64,000 bases of DNA from Pyrus communis (GCF_963583255.1 NC_084810.1:11057853-11121852); one strand, 5' to 3'. Shown: positions 1-10,405, counted from the stretch's first letter. The notes: generated by a model not told the origin, from the sequence alone. Numbers and translations are program-made.

Positions 1-1
1 A

Positions 2-232
2 CACTCAAACCTCGCCCCCAAGGCCCTGAACTTTAAGAATAAGGGCAAAGCACCTAAAACTATGGATGCGGATAGGTGCTATCGTTGTGGTTCAAAGGAC
101 TATTGGTCTCGTGTTTGCCGAGCTCCCCAGAAGGTTGTAGCTAAATATCATTCTCGTCGTAAGAAGTTTGAATCAAACTTCGTGCAAGTGGACGAACTGG
201 AGACTACAAAGATAGTGGTTTCTGACTTTTAA
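2..232 (+). pseudogene. copia gag C-terminus with altered zinc knuckle
   Basis: An open frame from the window edge to a TAA at 230-232 encodes a basic tail with a CCHC-type knuckle at 77-118, read as CYRCGSKDYWSRVC. The spacing fits C-X2-C-X4-H-X4-C, but the histidine position is tyrosine, so zinc binding is probably lost. Downstream comes an acidic tail, as usual at the end of copia gag. The start is outside the window. Confidence 0.75.
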
Positions 233-519
233 GAGGATACCACCCCTATGGAAGATTAGAAACGTAGACATAAACAATTTTAGTTAGTTAAAATTGCATA
301 ATGGGGCCGAATTCCACCTAGTGGCCGAACCCCCCTTTGTTTTTTGGTTGATTTTTGAACAATTTTCCTTTATGTTTGGATTATTTGTTGGTGATTTGTT
401 TTTGGATATTAAGTTTTAATTCATTACCATCCTTGAATAAATGAAATTATTTTGAATTGATATTTGTTTTTAAAACTTTTATGCATGTGATCGATTCAAA
501 TTAATTTTTCATTCTAGGT
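233..519 (+). other. AT-rich spacer between gag and protease, intron-like
   Basis: This stretch has no coding content and is T-rich toward its 3' end, finishing with ttttcattctag directly before GTATGACTAGTGGGG, where the protease frame begins. The copia copy on the minus strand has a similar spacer (about 63195-63480) ending in ttatttctag before GTATGTCTAGTGGGG. The pyrimidine-rich tail and AG suggest a 3' splice site, so gag and pol may be separated by a retained or spliced intron. That reading is inference. Confidence 0.4.
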
Positions 520-1118
520 ATGACTAGTGGGGAAGTTAGTTGTCTGGTAGATAGTGCAACCACGCACACAGTTCTGTGACAACCCTCTTAGGCCTATCCA
601 ACCTGATAGAAGGATACAATGGTACAATCTTGACCATTTCTGAGGCACTCTATTCTTCACGTTCTGGAAGAACATTGTTAAGTTTCAAGGATATTAGAGA
701 TAATAATTACCACGCTAAAACCCACATAGAAAACAGAGTTGAATTTCTGTGCATAATTTCCTACGAATATGGCCAGAAGCGTATTCTAGAGAAGATGGAG
801 CGTATCCCGAGTGGTCTGTATACTACGACCATACGCCCCATAGAATGCCACTATGTGGCCGTCCCTACTACTGGGACTGCACACGAAATTACACTTTACA
901 CATTGGAATGATCGTTTGGGATATCCTGGACAAATAGCGATGTGATGTATCCTCAGATTATCACACAGGCATCCACTAACCCGAAGTTTAGGTTTAATCC
1001 AAGGAATCGCATGTTAAACATGTTCTATGGGAAAGCTTATTACTAAGCCTTCTTATGACAAGATTCATTCGAATCCTCCCATTTTCCTACAACAGATTCA
1101 GGGGGACCTTGGTGGACC
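520..1118 (+). pseudogene. copia protease and GAG-pre-integrase remnant
   Basis: The protease motif C-L-V-D-S-A-T-T is encoded at 541-564. Directly after it a small deletion with a stop breaks the frame. The main segment 576-911 then carries the protease tail and the start of the GAG-pre-integrase domain. The pre-integrase histidine region around 895-940 is recognisable only across a frameshift with stops. The integrase N-terminal region ends at 1118, where the solo LTR is inserted. Not functional. Confidence 0.75.
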
Positions 1119-3267
1119 GATTCTGGCACACCCCGATCGAGATCAGGGCATGCTGGCCTCAAGTGGAAGTGACGTAGCCATGTGCACAGTGCGGAAGCCA
1201 ATAAAATAATAATGGAAATAGTAATACGAATAAATAAAAACTGGTTTTACATAAAGTAATAATAAGTGCAACGTAAGTGCGATGCCTAGTTCAGAGCATA
1301 AAGCCTAAAGCAGTCCAAATGAAAATGACGCAACCAAAGTACACCCAAAGGTGGCCCTACGCTGGTGATCGTCTGTCAGAAATATCCCGAAAATCCTCTG
1401 GGAAACCACCAAACCTGCTAGTCAACTAGAACCTGGAGGGGCGCAAAACAAAAGCGTGAGTGGGCAAAAACAAAGCTTTTTGAAAACTATTTAATAAATA
1501 CGTTCTAACCCCTCGCCGTAAAACCTATACTTCCCAGAAAATAGATATATACATACGTATACCAATCATGCTCAAGAATATGCCATGCCAAAGCCTCAAA
1601 ATGAAATGCAAGTGCTCAAGTATGAATCATATCAATAATATAAAATTTGGCAGCCGGAGTCACCTAACGTGACCTATACGGCTGCATCTAGAGCTTAAAT
1701 CTCAATCTCACTAACTGGACTTGCACACGAGTCGGAACTACCTAAAGTGGTAGGTCTGTACGACAGGACTGGGTGTAATACATATAAACGCTCAAGTGCT
1801 ACGATCACGTGAAGGCTGGGCGAATAGTCGCGGGTCACCTACGAGTCGGAACCACCTAAAGTGGTCTGTACGACAGAACTGTGTACCTAACTTGGATCCA
1901 AGCTGAGCGTGTGGTGCGGGAGGTGAACATCACGTGAAGGACTGTGCCCTACTCTGGGCGGGAGCACTAACACCGGGGGTGCAGGCTATGAGCTCTCTAA
2001 GCATCTCAAATCACTACTGAATGTAAACATGAATAACACTTACCTGGCACTTACCTGTGCGTCCGCAGCACCAAATATGCATATATATATATATATATAT
2101 ATATATAAACGATTAATAATGCAATTAACGATGCATAAACAACGATAATATAATATAATGCATGGCATATGGCAATTAACAATTCAAATCAATTTCTAGG
2201 AAAATATAAGTACATAGGTATATACGGAAAACCAAAAGCCCACTCACTGGTACGTGGAAGGGTCGTAGCCCCCCTGCCTCGAGTGACCACGCTCGTCCTC
2301 GGGATAGGTATCACCTATGTGCGAAACAACTACAAAAACGTTAATTTTAAAGCACATAACCAACCTTTAGAAATAACTTCTCATACAATGCTCAAATGGG
2401 GTGTATGAATACACTAACGTGACCTACTCAACCTCAGGATCATCCCCATATTTTTAAAATAATTTTTCACCGCCGCACGCGCCCCCACGCACTCACCCCC
2501 ACGTGTCTGGCACGCTACGACGTCAGTTGACACCGTTAGGAATATTCCGTTATTCCTAACGGATTCCGTTAACGGCGTCAGGAATATTCCGTTGTCTTCT
2601 CCGGCGCCGTCGCGGGCGCCGAAAAACTGGGAATTTTTTAAACCTTGATATCTTCTTCGTTTTTCAACCAAATTTCACAAAATTGGTACCAAAATGAAGC
2701 TTACAACGAGAGGAACACAATCATACTACTTTCAAGGGCTAAAATTCACAAAATCTCACCTGCAAAATCACCCCAACTCCGGCCAACCTCGAAACTCGTG
2801 ATCCCGACGTCCAAAACCTTCAAACGAACCACCCCGAGCCTCCTAGGGACCTCACCAAGCTTCCTACAAGCTTGAAATTCCCTAAAACGTGAGAAATCAC
2901 GTGTGCATGAATAGTACCAAAATCGGGCATCGTGAGTTCGACGTGAAAACGAAGGTATTCTTACCTGAAATGGATATGGTTGGACTCCTATAAGCCTCAC
3001 GAGTCTGAATATGTGCTTGGTTTCTTCGATCTGTGAAGGTTTGATGGGTTTGGGTGTGTGTCCATACAATGGAAGGAAAAATGGGAAAGGAATGGGGCTC
3101 GGGACAGGTGCAGGGAAAGGGAGAAAACAGTGAGGGTGAGTGTGTGGTGCCAAACCAGCCACACCAAGCCAAAAAGAACAACTATACAACGAAAAATAAC
3201 GCTAGGGGCAAAATCATCTTTTCACACTACGGTTTTAGAATTTCTTGGGACGGGCTGTCACAGATTC
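1119..3267 (-). mobile_element. Solo LTR with GATTC target-site duplication
   Basis: The element 1124-3262 begins TGGCACACC and ends GGGCTGTCACA on the + strand. It is flanked by the 5 bp direct repeat GATTC (1119-1123 and 3263-3267). It interrupts the copia integrase: coding similarity stops at about 1118 and resumes at about 3263. There are no internal gag or pol genes, so at 2139 bp it is best explained as a solo LTR left by LTR-LTR recombination. It is related to the solo LTR at 36902-42346; both contain agtcggaa...cacctaaagtgg and gggcggagcactaacac-type blocks. Minus orientation is inferred because TGTGACA...TGNCA reads as a usual LTR start in that direction. It also contains an (AT)n run near 2078-2106. 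Confidence 0.8.
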
Positions 3268-4300
3268 ACCCTCCCTGCGGACCATTTAGATACGTTATGG
3301 TTTTGGTTGACACTTCCACACATTGGTCACACGTGTGCTTGTTATCCAGAAGGAACGCTACATTCTCCAAATTGTTGGCTCAAATTATCAAGTTCAGGGC
3401 TCACCACCCTGATTATCCGATCAAATCTATTCGATTGGATCATGCTGGAGAATTCACATCTAAAACTTTTGATGACTATTGCATACCCGTTGGGGTTGAA
3501 GTTGAACATTTCACACCTCATGTTCACACCCAGAACGACCTGGCAGAGGCTTTCATTAAGCACTTACACATGATTGCTTGATCGTTGGTCATATGTACCA
3601 AGATCCCGATCGCTGCTTGGGGCCATGCAATATTGCACGCAGCAAAGTTGGTCCGCCTGAGGCCTATTGTGATACAACCATTTAGTGCCCTTCAATTGGT
3701 TACCAAATACAAACCTGACATATCGCATCTACTCGTTTTTGGTTGTGCAGTATATATGCCGATCTTGCCGCCCTCAGTGAAGGATAAGAATCTATGCCGG
3801 ATAGTATTCTCCTTTGATTATTCATTACTTAGAACCTTTGATAGGCGATATGTTTACCGCTCAGTCTAAAATTGAAGTGCATCGCATATTAAATCTCCAA
3901 AGCATAACTCAGAGCATGCCAGATGCTTTCATCGATCTAGCGATCCACGTACATTAGCGGCTAGCCAATCATTTGCCCATACACAAAAGCATGGCAGACC
4001 TCTTGGTTCAAAGGATTCACACCCCCAAAAGAGGAAATCCACAGCACAAGGTCCCAAAAAACCCATCGTGAATCCGACTATCGCTTACTCATTATATCCA
4101 ACTTATGAGGAAATTCTAGATTATGGAAGAGTCTTTGAAGGCACAAATCCTCCTCCCAAGAATTGTGAGATTTCGGTTTATTATGCTAGCTTAGATGAAG
4201 TGTGGTGTAGAAATAAGATGATTGTCGACAATGCATAAACATATGCAATAACTACTGAGATCATGTTAAGCGATGACATTGAACCGCATTCCGTTGATGA
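3268..4300 (+). pseudogene. copia integrase core and C-terminal region remnant
   Basis: The frame 3243-3581 encodes the copia integrase core after the insertion, with the segment GPFRYVMVLVDTSTHWSHV containing the first catalytic aspartate, the second in RLDHAGEF and the region HVHTQNDLAEA supplying the glutamate. A stop at 3579-3581 precedes a continuation in another frame (3585-3869), which covers the end of the core. 3870-4300 is the decayed hinge toward reverse transcriptase. It joins the coding part ending at 1118 across the solo LTR. Confidence 0.8.
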
Positions 4301-4335
4301 ATGTCAACGTAGAACTGATTTGTCAAATTGGAAAT

Positions 4336-5215
4336 AAGCAATCCAAGTCGAACTCGATTCCCTTGCGAAACGTAAGGTGTTTGGACCTGTAGTTCATATT
4401 CCTCCACATGTGAAGCCAGTTGGTTATAAATGGGTTTTCGTTTGGAAACGTAATGAAAAGAACGAAATTGTGCATTACAAACCTTGTTTTGTTGCACAAG
4501 GCTTCTCACAACGCCCTAGGATTGACTATGATGAAACTTATCCACCCGTTATGGATGTGATTACTTTTCGCTACCTTATCAATTTGGTAGTTCCGAAAAA
4601 CTAAGTATGCAGTTGATGGACGTAGTAACTGCGTATCTCTATGGGGATCTTGATACGAAAATTTATATGAAAGTTCTCGAAGGACTTACATTGACTGGTT
4701 TAAATATTTTCAAACCTTGGAACACGCTCTCAATTCGGCTGAGGTGTTCACTCTACAGTTTAAAGAATCTGGAAGAATGTGGTATAATCGTTTGAGTGAG
4801 TATTTGACTAGTCAGGGATATGTGAACAACGAACTATGCCCTTGTGTGTTCTTTAAGAAGTCACATTTCGGATTTACGATTGTTGCAGTATATGCCTTAT
4901 CGGAACTCCTGAAGAGCTTGCGAGAACTGCCACGCACCTGAAGTCTAAATTTGAAATGAAAGGTCTAGGTAAGACTTGATACTATCTCAGTCTCGAGATA
5001 GAGCATTGTTCGGATGGAATCCTAGTACATCAATCGAACTACACCCAGAAGGTGTTGCGGCGCTTTAATGACGATAAAGCGAAGCCTTCGAGTACTCCTA
5101 TGGTCGTTCGATCACTAGATGCAAAATGAGATCCCTTCCGTCCAAAGGAGGATGATGAAGAGATTTTGGAGCCTGAAGTTCCTTATCTAAGTGCGATATG
5201 CGCTTTATTGTCCTT
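4336..5215 (+). pseudogene. copia reverse transcriptase remnant lacking YVDD
   Basis: The reverse transcriptase begins near 4336 (QVELDSLAKRKVFGP) and continues through KPVGYKWVFVWKRNEK and MQLMDVVTAYLYGDLD across a frameshift near 4604. The segment MWYNRLSEYLTSQGYVNNEL matches the minus-strand copy at 61317-61571. At about 4890-4897 the sequence coding for YVDD in the other copy is missing and the frame shifts. A stop follows at about 4976. Past the LEPEVPYLSAI segment the RNase H region is deleted, joining near 5200 to the 3' noncoding end. Confidence 0.85.
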
Positions 5216-5254
5216 AGAATCAATGTCAATCAAATCTACCTTGAGTATTTACAC

Positions 5255-5267
5255 ACTCAAGGGGGAG
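5255..5267 (+). other. copia polypurine tract
   Basis: The run ctcaagggggagtg lies directly before the 3' LTR start. The same tract precedes the LTR of the minus-strand copy (59950-59962). It is the plus-strand primer site of reverse transcription. Confidence 0.75.
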
Positions 5268-5523
5268 TGTTGTAAACTTTCCTAGTTTAAGTGTGATTAT
5301 GTAAATCCTACATTACATTTGATTCTAGTTATCCTTTCCTATTACAACTTGTATTCCTTGGGGATGAAGGAATTTATTCTCTCCTTTTACTACTATAAAT
5401 AAAGGCACTATGTAGGAGGGATAACATACACATTCCTCTACAATTCTATAAACACATCTCTCTTAATTTCTCTACCCTTGCCGCTGGCCCTATTCCCTTA
5501 GTTGGATAAAATAGGCTACAACA
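5268..5523 (+). repeat. copia 3' LTR
   Basis: This 256 bp LTR starts TGTTGTAAAC and ends GGCTACAACA, so the termini are TG...CA with an inverted TGTTGTA/TACAACA. It contains a TATA box (ctactataaataaaggc, about 5388-5404), shared almost exactly with the LTR at 59684-59949. Confidence 0.85.
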
Positions 5524-6539
5524 TGATTAACGTGCTTATATTTTTGGTGACACATAAGTTGATTTTCAAATTTGGTCTAAAAATTTGGTCTCCTTGATCA
5601 TCATTTTAGGATAATCCACTAAATCCACACTTGATATGTGATGCAAACAAGTAGGAAAACAACTAGTCCCCCTAGTTTTGTTTGATTTACGGATTTTAAT
5701 ATGAAACACACACTTTATTTTTATTTTATATGGATTAGTGGATATAAGATAAATCAAAAACTGAAAATAATAATAATAATAATAATTCTGTTATAACGTG
5801 TGAAAGTCAATTTTCTTTTCTAATATTAGGTTCTTGAAAGTGAACATGTCATTATGGCCACATTTGGTATGTCGTACTGTACTAGCTATTTCAGTCGTAT
5901 AGACTAATATGTACATTGGAATGGAGATGAGGATACGAGCAATAGTGAACAGTGAGCCGACTATTTTATCCCTAGTTTTTGTGGTGTATTACTTATCCGG
6001 TGTAGAGCGTACTAAAGCAAACAAACCAACTTTTGTGGTGTGTTATCCGAAACATCAAACGAGGCCTAATAGTTATAGATTTCATTGGAATGGAAAATAT
6101 ATGGTAAATATTGCAAACTATTGTATTATAGAACGTTTATTCACCAATACTCACTCTCAAGTCCCAAAGAATCATTAAACAAAATGCTAGGGATTTCTTA
6201 CAACATGCAATTTGATTTTCTGAACTTAAATTTACGATTTGAGTCGAAGAAAATTTTCATGATTTGAGACTCGCCACCAACTCAAAAGATCACCTCAATT
6301 TGCCTATGGGAAATTTAGAATTCATATATATATCTAGTGCTCACATTAGGTTAAATCTCAACCATAACCTAGATGTATTAACCAATATGATGATGGAGAT
6401 GTAGAAATACATTTTAACAATGACAAACTAACCAGGCTAAGTTTAGGTCCTCGGAGAAGTGTTGATTATCCAAAAAAAAAAAAAAAAAAAAAAGAAGGGA
6501 AAAAAGAAAAAACCTTTGCAAAACAAATTCATCTAGGAA
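5524..6539. other. Intergenic stretch with two MITE-like segments and a poly(A) run
   Basis: No gene is visible. 5590-5760 folds back on itself: ggataatccacta pairs imperfectly with tagtggatat, with a central aacaactag/ctagttttgtt hairpin, as in a small inverted-repeat element. 5857-6067 begins ccacatttggta and ends with a weakly complementary atcaaacgagg, resembling a short non-autonomous DNA element. 5768-5784 is an (ATA)n run and 6471-6493 is poly(A). Short open frames here do not match anything I recognise. Confidence 0.4.
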
Positions 6540-7315
6540 GTCAACACCTGAAACAAGCTTGTATGAGCAAGACCATGAAAGGATTATCCTAGAAGACCTT
6601 AGAAAGACTCAGGACCAAGTGCATTACCCCTTCTATAAGGTCGAAAATACTGGAGCCATAACTCCTTCTAAGAACTCTATGAATCTACCATTACAACCAA
6701 AATTTATATGGGACGATGTTGAATCTAACATTTGTGTAATAACAAAATTTGAACTAGATAGAGATTTTATTGAGAAAGATTATCTCAATGAAGAGAATAC
6801 TCTAAACGAGAATGGCTAGAAAAAGCTACAGCCCAGGAAGAAGAGCTTCCTTGAACAAACTTCACTATACTTTCATGATCGAAAAAGGGATTAATACAAG
6901 ATTTTTCCCTTGGCATGATTGGTGTGCCAAGAAGTACAACTTTCCTGAATACACTCAATGTATAAGTACTTTAGAAAATCCATTTAAGACTTATACAACA
7001 AGAAAATGAAAAGAAGAAAAGGCAATACATCTATCAGAAAAATCTATCCAAATCAATTCTAAATGAACAATTGCCTCTCCTTATAGAGAAGTTCCTAATG
7101 GAGGGTAGGAAGCCTCTGAAAAAATGGAGTCGCTGCTATGATACAGCAACACAATTATACTAACCTGTTTCTTCAATCTTTAGGACGACAAGCCTCTAGA
7201 ATAGAGAATTCATTAAAGATAAATGATTCTCTCAAGTCTAGAATTTGGAACCCTAGAGAACCAGGAACATCATCAAATTCTTTTGAAGGAAAGAAGAAGA
7301 CAGATTAACCAATGT
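6540..7315 (+). pseudogene. Broken retroelement or pararetrovirus-like coding fragment
   Basis: Consecutive frames (6559-6819, 6812-7009, then shifting frames to the TAA near 7310) encode a charged protein with a notable FFPWHDWCAKKYNFPEYTQ segment. Base composition and the A-rich style resemble the pararetrovirus-derived block at 26050-30631 more than host genes. It lies between repeats and has no intron signals. I do not recognise a defined domain, so the assignment to a viral or retroelement ORF is only a suggestion. Confidence 0.3.
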
Positions 7316-7660
7316 TTAAACTAACTCCCGAACTTAAAGATTACAAGATAGGAAACAATGATAATTTTATCAATGCCTTGGCAAAAAGGATAAGCTCAAT
7401 AAAATAATTGTACACAAACAAGAAAATATTATTGAATTGTGAGAAGGGCAGTGAATAGTGGGAATTTGGTGTCATGGCTTCAACAAAAATATTAGGGCAA
7501 AATTGCCCCTCAACAAAAAAAAACCCAAAACTAGCCCAATATAATATATCAAATAATGCAGGGGTAATTTGGTAATTTGATTATAATAAAATATAATATA
7601 AATATAAGTGAGAAGAGAGAAAATAATAAAAAAAAAAAAATGAAAGGATGAGTGATAGTT
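7316..7660. other. AT-rich intergenic DNA
   Basis: No gene is seen. The stretch includes long A and T runs (7507-7518, 7628-7640) and leads to the GATGG duplication that marks the left edge of the Cassandra array. Confidence 0.5.
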
Positions 7661-7665
7661 GATGG

Positions 7666-7949
7666 TGTCACATCCCGACCTAGGGTGGATCACTTCTCGG
7701 GCCCGCTCCACTACCGTAGCACGATATTGTCCGTTTTGGGCTTACCATTCCCTCACGGTTTTGTTTCTGGGAACTCACGAGCAACTTCCCAGTGGGTCAC
7801 CCATCATGGGATTGCTCTAGCCCCCTTCTCCCTTAACTTCGGAGTTCCTACAAAACCCGAAGCCAGTGAGCTCCTAAAAGGCCTCATGCTAGGTAGGGAT
7901 GAGAATATACATATAAGGATCACTCCCCTAGGCCATGTGGGATGTCACA
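7666..7949 (-). repeat. Cassandra LTR 1
   Basis: Complete LTR with 5S-like segment at about 7772-7862 on the minus strand. It is the left end of the array; GATGG precedes it. Confidence 0.9.
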
Positions 7950-7951
7950 AT

Positions 7952-7971
7952 TGTCACATCCCAGCCCAGGC
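7952..7971 (-). repeat. 20 bp Cassandra LTR-edge remnant
   Basis: The segment tgtcacatcccagcccaggc is the edge of another LTR, wedged between LTR 1 and LTR 2. The preceding 'att' resembles the end of an internal domain, so this is likely a recombination scar. Confidence 0.7.
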
Positions 7972-8254
7972 TGTCACATCCCGACTCGGGCAGGACGATT
8001 TCCCAGGCCCGCTCCACCACCGTAGCACGATATTATCCGCTTTGGGCTTACCATTCCCTCACGGTTTTGTTTTTGGGAACTCACGAGCAACTTCCCAGTG
8101 GGTCACCCATCATGGGATGCTCCAGCCTCCTTCTCGCTTAACTTCGGAGTTCCGATGGAACCCGAAGCCAGTGAGCTCCCAAAAGGCCTCGTGCTAGGTA
8201 GGGATGTGAATATACATTTAAGGATCACTATCTTGGGCGATGTGGGATGTCACA
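7972..8254 (-). repeat. Cassandra LTR 2
   Basis: Complete LTR with the 5S-like segment at about 8086-8170. It is followed on the right by an internal domain (8255-8324). Confidence 0.9.
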
Positions 8255-8324
8255 ATCCACCCCCCTTAGGGGCCCGACGTCCTCATCGACACACCACGAC
8301 TAGGGTTAGGCTCTGATACCAAAT
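8255..8324 (-). other. Cassandra internal domain with primer-binding site
   Basis: The plus-strand segment ggctctgatacca (8309-8321) is the complement of a TGGTATCAGAGCC primer site for initiator methionine tRNA. The left part (atccacccccctta) is the complement of a purine tract. The domain has no coding capacity. Confidence 0.85.
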
Positions 8325-8608
8325 TGTCACATCTCGACCCGGTCGGGACGACTTCCCGGGCCCGCTCCACCACCGTAGCACGATATTATTTGCTTTGGGC
8401 TTACCTTTCACTCACGGTTTTGTTTTTGGGAACTCACGAGCAACTTCCCAGTGGGTCACCCATCATGGGATTGCTCCAGCCTCCTTCTCGCTTAACTTCG
8501 GAGTTCCGATGGAACCCGAAGCCAGTGAGCTCCCAAAAGGCCTCGTGCTAGGTAGGGATGTGAATATACATTTAAGGATCACTACCCTGGGCGATGTGGG
8601 ATGTCACA
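8325..8608 (-). repeat. Cassandra LTR 3
   Basis: Complete LTR with 5S-like segment around 8440-8522. It abuts LTR 4 directly without an internal domain. Confidence 0.9.
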
Positions 8609-8879
8609 CAGGCGAGACCACTTCCTGGGCCCGACTCCACCGTAGCACGATATTGTCCGCTTTGGGCCCCGACCACGCCCTCATAGTTTTATTTTTAGGA
8701 ACTCACACGAGAACTTCCCGAGTGGGTCACCTATCATGGGATTGCTCTAGCCCCCTTCTTGCTTAACTTCGGAGTTCCTACGGAACTCGAAGCCAGTGAG
8801 CTCCCAAAAGGTCTTATGCTAGGTAGGGATGAGAATATAAATATAAGGATCACTCCTCTAGGCGATGTGGGATGTCACA
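8609..8879 (-). repeat. Cassandra LTR 4, one edge trimmed
   Basis: Starts at caggcgagacc, lacking the first roughly 15 bases of a complete LTR; the right end is complete. The LTR 3 / LTR 4 junction is therefore a recombination joint. Confidence 0.85.
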
Positions 8880-8949
8880 ATCCACCCCCTTTAGGGGCTC
8901 GACGTCCTCGTCGGCACACACGCGGCTAGTGTTAGGCTTTGATACCAAT
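8880..8949 (-). other. Second Cassandra internal domain
   Basis: Near copy of the domain at 8255-8324, with the primer-site complement ggctttgatacca (8935-8947, one change) and the purine-tract complement tccacccccttt. Confidence 0.8.
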
Positions 8950-9235
8950 TGTCACATCCCAGCCCAAGCGAGACCACTTCCTGGGCCCGACTCCACCATA
9001 GCACGATATTGTCTGCTTTGGGCCCCGACCACGCCCTCACGGTTTTGTTTTTGGGAACTCACACGAGAACTTCCCGAGTGGGTCACCCATCATGGGATTG
9101 CTCTAGCCCCCTTCTCGCTTAACTTCGGAGTTCCTATGGAACCCGAAGCCAGTGAGCTCCCAAAAGGCCTCATGCTAGGTAGGGATGGGAATATACATAT
9201 AAGGATCAGTCCCCTAGGCGATGTGGGATGTCACA
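8950..9235 (-). repeat. Cassandra LTR 5
   Basis: Complete LTR at the right end of the array, the 5' LTR in the transcribed orientation. It is followed by the second GATGG copy (9236-9240). Confidence 0.9.
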
Positions 9236-9240
9236 GATGG

Positions 9241-9817
9241 TGCCCAAGTGAAAGGGAAAGAACAATATAATAAAAAATAAGAAAAATCATGAATATTGTA
9301 TTCAAAACATCTTATAAGTTGTGCGCAACGTGCTATGATTCAAAAATGTCTTTTGCACGCGGTTGCTTATTAAATACTATTTCTCTATTTTTAAACACTT
9401 AAGAGATGCATAGTGCCAGTTATAAAAAAAAAATCTCTCGCACATGCATAATAATGTGATTCAATTAGTTATCAAATGGTTTTTTTTTTTTTTTAACAAA
9501 CGATGTTATCTACACTAAGGGGAAGGGAGTGGACTTAGTCTCATAATGGGCATCAATCAGTTGTTTATTAAATATTATTTTTTCTAATCTTAATGTAAAT
9601 TCAGTAAAATGTAGACGGAAGTTGAAAAACCGCTTTTGTTAATGTGGATTCAGCTGCTTTGATTTGTTCATCGTACATCGTGTAGTCAGTTTTTGTCAGG
9701 TACTGTTTGTGTTGAATTTTAAATAAAAATATTTAAAATGATTTTTGATTGCACAATGTACGATGAACGAATACGATTCACGAATCTCCGGTATCCTCAC
9801 AAAGAGGATTCGGATTC
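9241..9817. other. AT-rich intergenic DNA
   Basis: No gene or clear element is seen. It contains an A run near 9426-9435 and a T run at 9480-9495. Confidence 0.5.
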
Positions 9818-10052
9818 CTTTCAGGGTGACCCAATGGAAATTGAAACAAAGGTGTTGATTATGTTGGAGTATCTAGCTAATGATAGTGTATGTGAGTGGG
9901 ACTAACAATGCCTCATGTGGTACCAAGACTATGGAGAAAATTATCGTTTTTAGGCAAAATAATAACAGTTTTATTAGCATTAGTATAAACTTCAAATAAA
10001 GTATCTTGGATAAATCCTAATGATTCCCAAACAAAATGGATTCCAAAATAAA

Positions 10053-10405
10053 AAACAAGGCCAACTTTGCCAATCTAATAGCCCCCATATTGGTGGATCT
10101 TTGGATGTGACTAGCATGACAACACATCCAGCACTCCGAAGCCGAAAGTAGTTCAATCTCGGCAACTAGAAATTCAATCACATCATAACTCGTCTCATGA
10201 GAGACTCTGCGTACAAAATTGCCAGCAAAACTAGTAAAGGAACACTATTTACATATAAGCAACGCCAACTTAAAAAAGGAACTACAAAATAAACAACTAG
10301 TGACGATTACAAGAATGACTCTGCACTCAAAACTACCAACGAAGTCAACAATTGCATTATGATAAATCATAAAAACACCATCATGAGACATAAAATAAAG
10401 ACTCA
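10053..10405 (-). pseudogene. RNase H-like domain remnant, copy A
   Basis: Read on the minus strand, 10220-10240 downward encodes SFAGNFVRRVSHETSYDVIE followed by a low-similarity middle and a terminal NMGAIRLAKLAL. This resembles the end of plant RNase H-like domains of non-LTR retrotransposon or RVT_3 type (the AN-VAD-LAK tail). An earlier block near 10330-10400 reads DGVFMIYHNAIVDFVGSF-like, with unrelated sequence between the two. There is no intact frame and no start. Assignment is by pattern only. Confidence 0.45.

Larger units (their letters stand above)
1..5523 (+). mobile_element. Ty1/copia retrotransposon remnant, 5' end outside window
   Basis: Order on the + strand is end of gag, noncoding spacer, protease, GAG-pre-integrase, integrase, reverse transcriptase, polypurine tract and 3' LTR, which is the Ty1/copia order. 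The 5' LTR and most of gag lie left of the window. The element is dead: there are frameshifts and stops throughout, a 2.1 kb solo LTR sits in integrase, the catalytic reverse transcriptase motif is gone and the RNase H domain is deleted. It belongs to the same family as the minus-strand copy at 59684-64000; both share the spacer, the protease start, the reverse transcriptase sequence and the LTR. The family is clear; the lineage within copia is not assigned. Confidence 0.9.
7666..9235 (-). mobile_element. Cassandra-type TRIM array: five LTRs, two internal domains
   Basis: Five copies of a roughly 284 bp LTR lie head to tail with two about 70 bp internal domains. Each LTR runs TGTCACATCCC...GATGTGGGATGTCACA on the + strand. 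The internal domains carry a methionine initiator-type primer site (TGGTATCAGAGCC on the - strand) and a purine tract, placing transcription on the - strand. Each LTR contains a stretch like 5S rRNA (agtgggtcacccatcatggg plus cttaacttcggagttcc on +), the hallmark of Cassandra TRIMs. The whole block is flanked by one 5 bp duplication GATGG (7661-7665 and 9236-9240). It has no coding capacity; apparent open frames across the LTRs are incidental. Confidence 0.92.

Noticed and set aside
7652..9270. Several overlapping open frames of 70-180 codons on the + strand
   Set aside because: They run through Cassandra LTRs and internal domains and repeat the same peptide with each LTR. The DNA is explained by the TRIM structure.
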